Notes: generated from the letters alone by a model not told the origin. 6,594 nt of DNA from an uncultured Oscillospiraceae bacterium (GCA_900754605.1 CAAEDK010000130.1:1-6594), one strand, 5' to 3'; positions 1 through 5,674 are shown, numbered from the stretch's first letter. Made by a program: numbers and translations.

Positions 1-2
1 TG

Positions 3-177
3 TCTGAGAATGATTATAATATAAATAAATATGAAGCGTTTGGATGGTATCGTCTCTTTGAAAAAAGGTGAGTCACTGTACAGGTATGTTTCGTGACAAA
101 CGGACAGGTTATACACGATCTTCCATGAACATCAGACCAATATCTTTATTTATGAGGGCTTGAATGATGGATCGTGA
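3..177 (+). pseudogene. Possible remnant of a small gene entering from the left edge
   Basis: One frame is open from the left edge and encodes a peptide ending YEAFGWYRLFEKR before a TGA at 69-71. Removing one A from the A6 run at 61-66 would join it to the next frame, which reads GESLYRYVS, hits a TGA at 94-96, then continues as QTDRLYTIFHEHQ...EGLNDGS and stops at 175-177, overlapping the next gene's start. This would be a decayed gene with one frame change and one nonsense codon. The alternative is that the upstream gene simply ends at 71 and the rest is intergenic. No family is recognised. The support is only that the joined translation looks protein-like and that its last stop overlaps the next start, as in coupled genes. 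Confidence 0.25.
154..158 (+). promoter_or_regulatory. Ribosome binding site for the 164-656 gene
   Basis: GAGGG lies 5 bases before ATG 164 and 8 bases before ATG 167. It favours translation starting in this frame, which carries the hydrophobic N-terminus, rather than at the TTG at 228 in the frame of the long downstream part. This is the main reason for annotating a frameshifted gene starting near 164. Confidence 0.5.
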
Positions 178-656
178 CAAATACAAACACAGGTTGATTT
201 TGTTCGGAGAGATCTCTATTCTATGGGTTGTCCTTGGTATGTGGCTCTTTGGTTGGGGGGGGCGGCAATATCAATGTAATAGACGTTGAAGCGAAAGATG
301 TGAGCCAGATTGAGCTCCTTCGGACTACGTTTGGCAGCAAAAAAATCACAATCACAGAAGGGGAGGACATCCAAACTGTGATCGACAATGTCAATTCATT
401 TCGTTACTCTGGGAATGAATTGAAATATTTGCTCCAGGGAAAAGCATTTGGATCGACTTTCCTGTATTATATCACAGTCTATCCCAAAGAAGGCGATGTG
501 ATCGAACTGGTTCTTTCTGCTTTGGGTGGTTATGGATTGTCAGAGACAGAAATGAGCTATTGGTTCCCAGCTGATCCCAATTTTTTTATTTCAAACACGT
601 GTGAAGGCCCTATGACCTGGTACGATGACCTGTATGCAAAGTATAGCATTTCATAG
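164..656 (+). pseudogene. Small membrane-anchored or exported protein, interrupted by a frameshift at a G8 run
   Basis: From ATG 164 the translation begins MMDRDKYKHR and continues with a hydrophobic stretch (about residues 11-30, LILFGEISILWVVLGMWLFG), a typical N-terminal membrane anchor or uncleaved signal. This frame stops at 287-289. A second open frame, offset by +1 at the G8 run at 255-262, runs to TAG 654-656. Taking out one G joins the anchor through W-G-G-G to a domain of about 130 residues that starts NINVIDVEAKDVSQIELL. The joined product would be about 163 aa. The outer part has alternating beta-like segments and ITEGEDIQTVIDNVNSF, a layout reminiscent of small exported Bacillota proteins of unknown function; this resemblance is from memory and weak. 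No lipobox Cys follows the anchor in the joined reading. The break may be real decay, phase variation or a homopolymer sequencing error. No function is proposed. Confidence 0.6.
255..262 (+). repeat. Homopolymer run of eight G at the frame break
   Basis: Eight consecutive G lie exactly at the junction between the membrane-anchor frame and the long downstream frame of the 164-656 gene. Seven G (or ten) would put both halves in one frame. Runs of this type are known sites of slipped-strand switching in other bacteria. Whether that happens here cannot be told from one sequence. Confidence 0.8.
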
Positions 657-669
657 CGGCTGATATTTG

Positions 670-695
670 TCCTGGAAAAACAGGATGCAGTTTTT
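670..695 (+). terminator. Weak possible terminator of the 164-656 gene
   Basis: TCCTG (670-674) pairs with CAGGA (681-685) around a six-base loop, followed after five bases by TTTTT (691-695). The stem is short and the T run is displaced, so this is a weak candidate. Confidence 0.25.
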
Positions 696-697
696 AT

Positions 698-749
698 AAA
701 AAGAAAATACGGCGGGTCATTACAAGAACAGTAATGACCCACCGTATTT
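698..749 (-). terminator. Rho-independent terminator of the symporter-amidohydrolase operon
   Basis: Positions 705-723 and 731-749 form a 19-bp inverted repeat with a seven-base loop. On the minus strand the one non-Watson-Crick position (741/713) becomes a U·G wobble, while on the plus strand it is an A/C mismatch. The minus-strand transcript then reads UUUUCUUUUU (707 down to 698). Both facts assign it to the leftward transcript. The amidohydrolase stop codon at 748-750 lies at the foot of the stem. Confidence 0.9.
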
Positions 750-1605
750 ACATATTCGGGAAGTTCAGCAGTCTTTGGGCGTTCCCACCCAAGATGCCAT
801 CCTGTTCCTCCTGGGTGAGGGGTAGGGCACGGATGGCGGCTACGGCGTCCGTCTGGCTTTGCCAGGGGCTGTCGGTGCCGAACAGGATGCGGTGGGGGCC
901 GAAGGTGCGGACCATGCGGAGGAACTGCGCCTGGGGCATCATGGGGATGTCCTCCGGGCGGTAGAAGCCGTCGTTTAGAGGGTGCAGATCCCCCAGGGAG
1001 TAGGAGGTGTCCAGATAGACGGAGGTGTCGGGCAGCAGCTCCTCTACCTGGTCCCAGTTCCGCCAGCCGCCCATGTGGGCCAGGATGAGAGTCATGGGGC
1101 CCACCTGGTCCAGGGCGCTGCGCACCATCCGGGGGGTGACGTGGACGACACCGGGGAAGCCCACATCCATTCCGGCGTGGCTGAGGACGATCAGACCCAG
1201 CTCCGCCGCCCGGTCCAGGATGCGGAGAGTGCGGATGTCGTCAAAATCTACCCCTTGATAAACAGGGTGCAGCTTGATCCCCTTCAGGCCCAGACTGGCT
1301 ACCCGGGCCAGCTCGCTCCGGTAGTCAGAGAAATCGGGGTGGATGCAGCCGAAGGAGAAGATCCCCGTCTCAGGAAAGCGCTCGTTGAGCTGGGCTGAGC
1401 AGTCGTTGACGTGAACTACCTGCTTGGGGGCGGTGGCCACTGGGAGGACCACGGAGCAGTTCACTCCGGCCCGGGCCATGGAGGCAGTAAGTCCGGCGTT
1501 GGTGCCGTCAGAGAAGGAGCGGGTATGGGACGCCTGCTCCAGCTTGGGGATGGTGGTGGCGGCCAGCCGGTCGGGGAAGGTATGGGTATGGATGTCAATG
1601 ACCAT
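748..1605 (-). CDS. Metal-dependent amidohydrolase (Amidohydro_2 / ACMSD-like superfamily member)
   Basis: A 285-aa cytoplasmic TIM-barrel hydrolase. Visible motifs: HTH at residues 6-8 right after the first beta strand (H6 and H8, metal ligands); KLHP at 111-114 (K111, H113); LSHAG with H143 (metal ligand); LAHMGG with H177 (catalytic His position); FGTDSPW with D245 (metal and general base). This order matches the Amidohydro_2 family, which includes ACMSD-type decarboxylases and lactone or amide hydrolases. The substrate cannot be read from the sequence. The start is placed at the ATG giving MVIDIHTHTF, because the HxH motif normally sits at the very N-terminus. A longer in-frame reading from 1680 would begin inside the hairpin at 1653-1687. 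AAAGGA lies 14 bases upstream, rather far; a CTG three codons earlier would have better spacing. It is the second gene of a leftward operon after the sodium:solute symporter, 129 bases away, so its substrate is probably the imported compound or a derivative (inference). There is no signal peptide. Confidence 0.9.
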   Translation of the reverse strand: MVIDIHTHTFPDRLAATTIPKLEQASHTRSFSDGTNAGLTASMARAGVNCSVVLPVATAPKQVVHVNDCSAQLNERFPETGIFSFGCIHPDFSDYRSELARVASLGLKGIKLHPVYQGVDFDDIRTLRILDRAAELGLIVLSHAGMDVGFPGVVHVTPRMVRSALDQVGPMTLILAHMGGWRNWDQVEELLPDTSVYLDTSYSLGDLHPLNDGFYRPEDIPMMPQAQFLRMVRTFGPHRILFGTDSPWQSQTDAVAAIRALPLTQEEQDGILGGNAQRLLNFPNM

Positions 1606-1619
1606 GGGGATCAGACCGT

Positions 1620-1625
1620 TCCTTT
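1620..1625 (-). promoter_or_regulatory. Ribosome binding site for the amidohydrolase
   Basis: AAAGGA on the minus strand, 14 bases before the chosen ATG, which is longer than usual. It would be 5 bases from a CTG codon three codons upstream, so the exact start may be a rare CTG. The protein differs by only three residues. Confidence 0.45.
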
Positions 1626-1652
1626 CGTTTGATGATAGATTCGGAAATACCG

Positions 1653-1687
1653 AAACCGTGTGGTATGGATAGCGTACCACACGGTTT
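1653..1687 (-). terminator. Intercistronic hairpin between symporter and amidohydrolase genes
   Basis: AAACCGTGTGGTA (1653-1665) and TACCACACGGTTT (1675-1687) form a perfect 13-bp stem with a nine-base loop. On the minus strand it is preceded by A residues and followed by TTTCGGTATTTCC, an interrupted U-rich tail. This makes it a partial terminator or an mRNA end-protecting structure rather than a classic terminator. I found no convincing promoter between it and the amidohydrolase, so read-through is expected and it may set the ratio of the two products. Confidence 0.6.
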
Positions 1688-1734
1688 TGTCTTTGAAAAG
1701 GAAGTTTCTTGCGGACTTTCTGACGTTTTTGGAC

Positions 1735-3300
1735 TTAACAGACATTCTCTCCATCGCCTAAGGCCTCCCGCTGGCGGACCAGAACCTTACGGTCATAGCA
1801 GGAGAAGGCGTTTTCTACCAGGGCGGCGTCCGGACGGGAGGTAACCAGCGAGACCACCGGAACCAGGATCAGCCCGGCCAGCATACAGAAGGCCCCGGCG
1901 TTGATGGGGGAGCGGATCAGGGCGGGGAAGCTGGACTGGAAGAAGATATTGGCCGTCATCACCAGGGTGGAGAACAGGAAGCTGGCCCAGCAGGCTGCCC
2001 TGGTGGCCTTTTTCCAGTACAGGCCGTACAGGAAGGGGGCCAGGAAGGCTCCGGCCAGCGCGCCCCAGGACACCCCCATGAGCTGGGCGATGAAGGTGAC
2101 GCTGGACTTGTACTGGATGATGGCCAGCACCACTGAGATGGCGATAAACACTACTATGAGGCACCGTATGACCAGAACCTGCTTCTTCTGGCTCATACCT
2201 TTTACCAGGTGGTCCTGAATCAGGTCCAGGGTGAGGGTGGAGCTGGAGGTGAGCACAAGGGAGGACAGAGTGGACATGGAGGCGGACAGAACCAGGATCA
2301 CCACCACCGCCATCAGCAGATCGGGCAGACCAGACAGCATGGTCGGGATCACTACGTCATAGCCCCCGACGGGGATCCCGTTCACCACCGTTATCTGGTC
2401 GGAGAACAGGCGGCCGAAGCCCCCCAGGAAGTAGCAGCCTCCGGCGACTACCAGGGCGAACAAAGTGGAGATGACGGAACCAGCGTCGATAGATTTCTCG
2501 CTTTTAATGGCATAGAACTTCTGCACCATCTGGGGCAGGCCCCAAGTGCCCAGGGAGGTGAGCAGTACCACACCCAGCAGGTTTACCGGGTCGGGGCCGA
2601 AGAAGGAGGCGAACACGCCGGGGACGGAGGAGAAAGCAGGATCGCTTACTTGAGCCAGCCCCTCCAGGGCGGCCAGGAAGCCTCCCCGGCTGTTGAGGAC
2701 GGCCAGGATCACGGCACAGATTCCAAAGAGCATGATGATGCCCTGGATAAAGTCGTTGATGGCGGTGGCCATATAGCCGCCGGCGATGACATAGACCCCG
2801 GTGAGCACCGCCATGACGATGACACACACCGTGTAGTCGATGTCAAAGGCCATGCCGAACAGCCGGGACAGGCCGTTGTACAGACTGGCAGTGTACGGGA
2901 TGAGGAAGATGAAGATAATGATCGAGGCGGCTATCTTCAGAGAGGGACTGCCGAAGCGTTTGCCGAAGAATTCCGGCATAGTGGCGCTGTCCAAATGCTG
3001 GGACATGATGCGGGTGCGGCGGCCCAGTACTACCCAGGCCAGCAGCGAACCCAGAAGGGCGTTGCCGATCCCCGCCCAGGTGGCGGCGATGCCGTATTTC
3101 CAGCCGAACTGTCCGGCGTAGCCTACAAAGACCACGGCGGAGAAATAGGAGGTGCCGTAGGCAAAGGCTGTGAGCCAGGGTCCTACCGAGCGGCCGCCCA
3201 GCACAAAGCCGTTAACGTCGGATGCGCTTTGCCGGCAGTACAGGCCGATGGCCACCATCACTGTGAAAAATACCAGGAGCATAGTCAGTTTGATCAGCAT
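1735..3300 (-). CDS. Sodium:solute symporter (SSS / PutP-PanF family)
   Basis: A 521-aa inner membrane transporter with about 13 hydrophobic helices, full length for the family. It couples Na+ entry to uptake of an organic solute. Family hallmarks: a short first helix (about 4-21); GFVLGGRSVG at 31-40 leading into a Gly- and Ser-rich second helix (AYGTSYFSAVVFVG, 47-60) where PutP carries Na+ ligands; GGYMATAINDFIQG at 174-187; GTWGLPQMVQKF at 251-262; and ASMSTLSSLVL at 340-350, whose S343-T344 matches the Ser-Thr Na+ site of PutP, followed by a conserved Asp (D359). The C-terminal tail after about residue 488 is polar and cytoplasmic. The start ATG has GGGAGGA ten bases upstream. It is the first gene of the leftward operon and diverges from ptb-buk over a shared control region. 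SSS substrates (sugars, amino acids, pantothenate, short organic acids) cannot be separated by eye. Linkage to an amidohydrolase and a Ptb-Buk pair favours a carboxylate or amide-bearing substrate (inference). Confidence 0.93.
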   Translation of the reverse strand: MLIKLTMLLVFFTVMVAIGLYCRQSASDVNGFVLGGRSVGPWLTAFAYGTSYFSAVVFVGYAGQFGWKYGIAATWAGIGNALLGSLLAWVVLGRRTRIMSQHLDSATMPEFFGKRFGSPSLKIAASIIIFIFLIPYTASLYNGLSRLFGMAFDIDYTVCVIVMAVLTGVYVIAGGYMATAINDFIQGIIMLFGICAVILAVLNSRGGFLAALEGLAQVSDPAFSSVPGVFASFFGPDPVNLLGVVLLTSLGTWGLPQMVQKFYAIKSEKSIDAGSVISTLFALVVAGGCYFLGGFGRLFSDQITVVNGIPVGGYDVVIPTMLSGLPDLLMAVVVILVLSASMSTLSSLVLTSSSTLTLDLIQDHLVKGMSQKKQVLVIRCLIVVFIAISVVLAIIQYKSSVTFIAQLMGVSWGALAGAFLAPFLYGLYWKKATRAACWASFLFSTLVMTANIFFQSSFPALIRSPINAGAFCMLAGLILVPVVSLVTSRPDAALVENAFSCYDRKVLVRQREALGDGENVC

Positions 3301-3310
3301 AGGGGATCTG

Positions 3311-3317
3311 TCCTCCC
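3311..3317 (-). promoter_or_regulatory. Ribosome binding site for the symporter
   Basis: GGGAGGA on the minus strand, ten bases before the ATG at 3300. Its GGAG core (3316-3313) is complementary to CTCC at 3326-3323, six bases upstream on the same transcript, so it could be partly hidden in a small 4-bp hairpin. The occlusion is speculative. Confidence 0.7.
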
Positions 3318-3325
3318 AACTTGGA

Positions 3326-3373
3326 GTGTCCTAGATCTTCAGCACGGCTGATCCCGAATGTGACTCGGGACAC
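3326..3373 (-). promoter_or_regulatory. Structured 5' leader of the symporter operon, function unknown
   Basis: Several complementary segments pack into the untranslated leader. TCCCGA and TCGGGA (3352-3357 and 3365-3370) form a hairpin with a seven-base loop. TCAGC and GCTGA (3339-3343 and 3347-3351) form one with a three-base loop. GTGTCC and GGACAC (3326-3331 and 3368-3373) can close around both, giving a possible three-way junction that competes with the base of the first hairpin. No known riboswitch class is recognised. The spaced TCCCGA repeat could instead be a protein operator. Confidence 0.35.
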
Positions 3374-3419
3374 AGGAAAGCAGAAGGGGACTGGATTGTT
3401 TTGCGGTTTGATGCACTAA

Positions 3420-3448
3420 AGTTTAACGCATAAAAGCAATGAAGTCAA
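3420..3448 (-). promoter_or_regulatory. Candidate sigma-A promoter for the symporter-amidohydrolase operon
   Basis: On the minus strand TTGACT (3448-3443, five of six to consensus) is followed after exactly 17 bases by TAAACT (3425-3420, four of six). Transcription would start near 3413, giving a leader of about 110 bases that includes the structured segment. The GAGGAAA tandem repeat abuts the -35 box on its upstream side. Confidence 0.5.
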
Positions 3449-3469
3449 GAGGAAAGAGGAAAGAGGAAA
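3449..3469. repeat. Three perfect tandem GAGGAAA heptamers in the divergent promoter region
   Basis: GAGGAAA occurs at 3449-3455, 3456-3462 and 3463-3469 without a mismatch, within an all-purine run reaching 3472. It sits directly against the -35 box of the leftward promoter and about 40-65 bases upstream of the rightward promoter candidates. It could be a regulator binding array, a curved or rigid spacer, or a slippage-prone tract. No such role is established here. Confidence 0.85.
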
Positions 3470-3507
3470 AGATTTTGAAAGGATAGTACAGAGGGTGGAG
3501 TTATAAC

Positions 3508-3543
3508 TTTACACTATACTTCCGAGTCGTAGGATGATAGAAT
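3508..3543 (+). promoter_or_regulatory. Candidate promoter(s) of the ptb-buk operon
   Basis: Two readings overlap. TTTACA (3508-3513, five of six) with a 16-base spacer to TAGGAT (3530-3535, four of six), or an extended -10 element TGATAGAAT (3535-3543) with a -10 hexamer matching five of six but no good -35. Either would give a leader of about 25-35 bases to the ptb start. The choice cannot be made from sequence alone. Confidence 0.45.
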
Positions 3544-3561
3544 AGACTCAAGAAGTGCAGA

Positions 3562-3567
3562 GGAGGA
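3562..3567 (+). promoter_or_regulatory. Ribosome binding site deciding the ptb start
   Basis: GGAGGA within the purine block 3561-3570 lies 8 bases before ATG 3576. A longer in-frame reading from GTG 3555 would place this site inside the coding sequence, so 3576 is preferred. Confidence 0.85.
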
Positions 3568-3575
3568 AGGACAGA

Positions 3576-4478
3576 ATGGAAATCTCCGGATTTCAGATGT
3601 TACGGAGCGGACTGCGGGACGTTCCACCCAAGACAGCGGTAGTGGCTGCTGCCCACGACCCTCATACTTTGGAAGCAGTATTCCAGGCACAGCGGGACGG
3701 GCTCATCTGCCCGGTACTGGTGGGGGAGCGGGAGAAGATTCTGCGGCTGGCAGAGGAGCTGGGTGGTTCCGTGCCGGAGGAGAATGTGGTGGATGCCCAG
3801 GACGATAAAGAATGTGCTCAGCGGTCAGTAGAACTGATCCGACAGGGACGGGGCCAGCTTTTGATCAAGGGCCTGCTCCCCACTGGAACTTTGTTGGGTG
3901 CGGTGGTTCGGAGGGAGAGTGGGATCCGTGCGGCAGAACTGCTGTCCCATGTGGCCATTCTGGATGTTCCGGCTTATCATAAACTCATGTTTATCACAGA
4001 CGGAGGAATGGTGATTGCACCTGACCTGGATCAGAAGCGAGCCATTTTGAAAAATGCTCTGGGCCTGTGCCGCTTTTTGGGATACGAGGATCCAAAGGCG
4101 GCGGTGCTGTGTGCGGTGGAAACTGTCAGTCCCCACATGACAGAAACTGGGGACGGAGCAGCATTAAAGGCGGAGGCGGCCCGAGGCGACTTCGGACCGT
4201 GCCAGGTGGAGGGCCCCATCTCATTCGACTTAGCTACTGACCGTCAAGCTGCCCAAGTGAAGGGATACCGCAGCCCAGTGGCCGGGGATGCCGACATCTT
4301 CCTGGTCCCTTCCATCACGGCGGGAAACCTGCTGGGCAAGGCCCTGTATGGTATGGCCGGAGGGAAGATGGCCGGGCTTGTGCTGGGTGCCTCTGTCCCC
4401 ATTACAGTCAACTCACGGGGGGCAGAACCGGAAGAGAAGTATAACTCCATCGCCATTGCCGCAGCTATGGCCCGGTAA
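3576..4478 (+). CDS. ptb: Phosphate butyryltransferase (phosphate acyltransferase)
   Basis: A 300-aa cytoplasmic enzyme, almost the length of clostridial Ptb, that exchanges the CoA of butyryl-CoA (or a related acyl-CoA) for phosphate to give an acyl-phosphate. It belongs to the PTA_PTB fold. Visible conserved segments: VVAAAHDPHTLEAV at 22-35 (N-terminal); KGLLPTGTLL at 98-107; LSHVAILDVPAYHKLMFITD at 123-142, followed by GGMVIAPDLDQK, typical of the Ptb branch; GYEDPKAAVLCAVETV at 169-184; VEGPISFDLA at 211-220; VPSITAGNLLGKAL at 244-257; and GASVPITVNSRGA at 271-283. It is followed 35 bases later by butyrate kinase, the standard partner that uses its product. Ptb versus acetyl-specific Pta is decided by the partner and by the Ptb-type segments. 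The actual acyl chain (butyryl, isobutyryl, isovaleryl) cannot be told from the sequence. The divergent transporter-amidohydrolase operon suggests a dedicated catabolic role (inference). Confidence 0.95.
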   Translation: MEISGFQMLRSGLRDVPPKTAVVAAAHDPHTLEAVFQAQRDGLICPVLVGEREKILRLAEELGGSVPEENVVDAQDDKECAQRSVELIRQGRGQLLIKGLLPTGTLLGAVVRRESGIRAAELLSHVAILDVPAYHKLMFITDGGMVIAPDLDQKRAILKNALGLCRFLGYEDPKAAVLCAVETVSPHMTETGDGAALKAEAARGDFGPCQVEGPISFDLATDRQAAQVKGYRSPVAGDADIFLVPSITAGNLLGKALYGMAGGKMAGLVLGASVPITVNSRGAEPEEKYNSIAIAAAMAR

Positions 4479-4501
4479 GAACTGGGCAAATACAAGTACA
4501 C

Positions 4502-4508
4502 AGGAGGA
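4502..4508 (+). promoter_or_regulatory. Ribosome binding site for butyrate kinase
   Basis: AGGAGGA six bases before ATG 4514, close to the perfect anti-16S sequence. The 35-base gap from the ptb stop contains no hairpin or promoter, so the two genes share one transcript. Confidence 0.85.
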
Positions 4509-4513
4509 AAAAC

Positions 4514-5599
4514 ATGTCCCATCGACTGTTGATATTGAATCCCGGCTCTACCAGCACAAAGGCCGCTGTTTATGACGGAGAGCATCAGATCGCCATGAAG
4601 AGTATCGTCCACACCAACCAGGACCTGGCCCCATATCCAAGTCTGTATGACCAGCTGGATTACCGGGTGGCCTTGGTACGGGGCTGGCTGGCCCAGGAAG
4701 GGGTGGATCTGTCAACTTTGTCAGCGGTAGTAGGTCGGGGAGGGATCATCCCCAACATCGTGGCCGGTGGATATCTGGTGGATGATAACCTGGCCGATTG
4801 CCTGAGGAACTACCCGGTATTCGACCACGCCTCTAACCTGGGCGGGCTGATGGCACGGGCTTTCGCCCAGCCTTTGGGCATCCCTGCCTACATCTATGAT
4901 GCAGTGACCAGTGATGAGATGGTGCCTGAGGCCCGGGTCACTGGTTTCAAGGAAGTTACGCGCACCAGCTTCTGCCATGTGCTCAATGCCAGAGCGACCT
5001 CTCATAAGTATGCGGAAGCACTGGGACGGCGCTATGAGGATATGAACCTGGTGGTGGCCCACTTGGGAGGCGGGATCTCAATCTCCGCTCACCGCCACGG
5101 ACGTATCATCGACTCTGTCTCTGATGATGCAGGCCCATTCTCACCGGATCGGTCTGGAAGTCTGAATATGCTCTATGTAGTAGATTTGTGCTATTCGGGG
5201 AAGTATACCAAGAAAGAAATGCTGAAGAAACTCCGGGGAGAGGGCGGAATGTCAGCCCTGCTGGGGACCCACGACTGCCGGGAGATCGAGCGCCGAATCC
5301 AGGAGGGAGACGAGTGGGCTGCTCTGGTCTATCAAGCCCAGGCCCTCCAAATTGCTAAGGGAGTGGGTATCATGCTGGGATGCTTCACTGAACTGATTGA
5401 TGCGGTGATCCTTACCGGCGGCCTGGCAAACTCCAAGAAGCTGACAGGAATGGTGATCGACTACCTCCACAACCTGGTGAAGGTAGTGGTTATTCCGGGT
5501 GAAAATGAGATGGAGGCCTTGGCTCTAGGCGGGCTGCGTATTCTGGATGGCCGCGAGCAGGCGCATATCTTTCGCCCGACCTGCGCCCTGATGTCCTGA
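4514..5599 (+). CDS. buk: Butyrate kinase
   Basis: A 361-aa cytoplasmic kinase of the ASKHA (acetate kinase) superfamily that makes ATP and a free acid from butyryl-phosphate and ADP; the length is normal for Buk. Motifs in order: LNPGSTSTK at 8-16 (phosphate-1 loop); VVGRGG at 72-77; FDHASNLGG at 103-111; YDAVTSDEM at 128-136; a H-x-x-N-x-R segment (H155, N158, R160); AHLGGGISI at 182-190 (phosphate-2); DDAGPFSPDRSG at 204-215; and ILTGGLA at 299-305 (adenosine). RGGIIPNI and GPFSPDRSG mark butyrate rather than acetate kinase. No truncation or missing key residue is visible. It is the second gene of the ptb-buk operon and ends 16 bases before a strong hairpin terminator. Branched-chain acyl phosphates are also accepted by known members of this family, so the physiological acid is open. 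Confidence 0.96.
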   Translation: MSHRLLILNPGSTSTKAAVYDGEHQIAMKSIVHTNQDLAPYPSLYDQLDYRVALVRGWLAQEGVDLSTLSAVVGRGGIIPNIVAGGYLVDDNLADCLRNYPVFDHASNLGGLMARAFAQPLGIPAYIYDAVTSDEMVPEARVTGFKEVTRTSFCHVLNARATSHKYAEALGRRYEDMNLVVAHLGGGISISAHRHGRIIDSVSDDAGPFSPDRSGSLNMLYVVDLCYSGKYTKKEMLKKLRGEGGMSALLGTHDCREIERRIQEGDEWAALVYQAQALQIAKGVGIMLGCFTELIDAVILTGGLANSKKLTGMVIDYLHNLVKVVVIPGENEMEALALGGLRILDGREQAHIFRPTCALMS

Positions 5600-5615
5600 T
5601 CGATTTGTATTGATA

Positions 5616-5655
5616 AAAACGGTCCGTACCGGTTTCATTCGGTACGGACCGTTTT
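5616..5655. terminator. Bidirectional terminator between buk and the enzyme I-like gene
   Basis: AAAACGGTCCGTACC (5616-5630) and its exact complement (5641-5655) form a perfect 15-bp stem with a ten-base loop that can close further by one or two pairs. The + transcript ends in UUUU and the minus transcript in UUUUU, so it can stop both convergent transcripts. It lies 16 bases after the buk stop and 19 bases after the stop of the opposite gene. Confidence 0.92.
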
Positions 5656-5674
5656 GAGTTGAAGGGGGGATAGT

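Noticed and set aside
94..96. In-frame TGA read as selenocysteine
   Set aside because: No convincing stem-loop of the bacterial SECIS type follows and the surrounding reading matches no known selenoprotein. Decay or a non-coding stretch is simpler.
91..181. TCGTGACAAA present twice (91-100 and 172-181) as possible att-type direct repeats
   Set aside because: Ten bases in an AT-rich stretch with no integrase or element between them. Probably chance or a local duplication.
228..656. Self-contained gene starting at TTG 228
   Set aside because: No good RBS lies at the right distance, and the hydrophobic anchor and RBS of the other frame would go unexplained. A frame break at G8 explains both halves better.
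982..1398. Open frame on the + strand inside the amidohydrolase gene
   Set aside because: Low-complexity, Gly-, Gln- and Asp-rich antisense shadow. The minus-strand frame carries the full set of metal-binding motifs.
1606..1680. N-terminal extension of the amidohydrolase to 1680
   Set aside because: It would start inside the 1653-1687 hairpin and add 25 residues before the HxH strand that normally opens this family. No suitable RBS supports it.
2209..3351. Long + strand open frame of 380 codons opposite the symporter gene
   Set aside because: Its translation is rich in G, H, Q and D with no recognisable fold, and it lies antisense to a clear 13-helix transporter. High GC codon use keeps the opposite frame open.
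3449..3469. CRISPR-like array
   Set aside because: The heptamers are contiguous with no spacers and far too short for CRISPR repeats.
3475..3507. TTGAAA and TATAAC as a ptb promoter
   Set aside because: The spacer is 21 bases, too long for a normal sigma-A promoter. The elements at 3508-3543 fit better.
3555..3575. GTG start for ptb seven codons upstream
   Set aside because: It would make the strong RBS at 3562-3567 part of the coding sequence. ATG 3576 gives the usual Ptb length and good spacing.
3825..5470. Minus-strand open frames opposite ptb and buk
   Set aside because: All are antisense to clear full-length enzymes, and their translations resemble no protein family.
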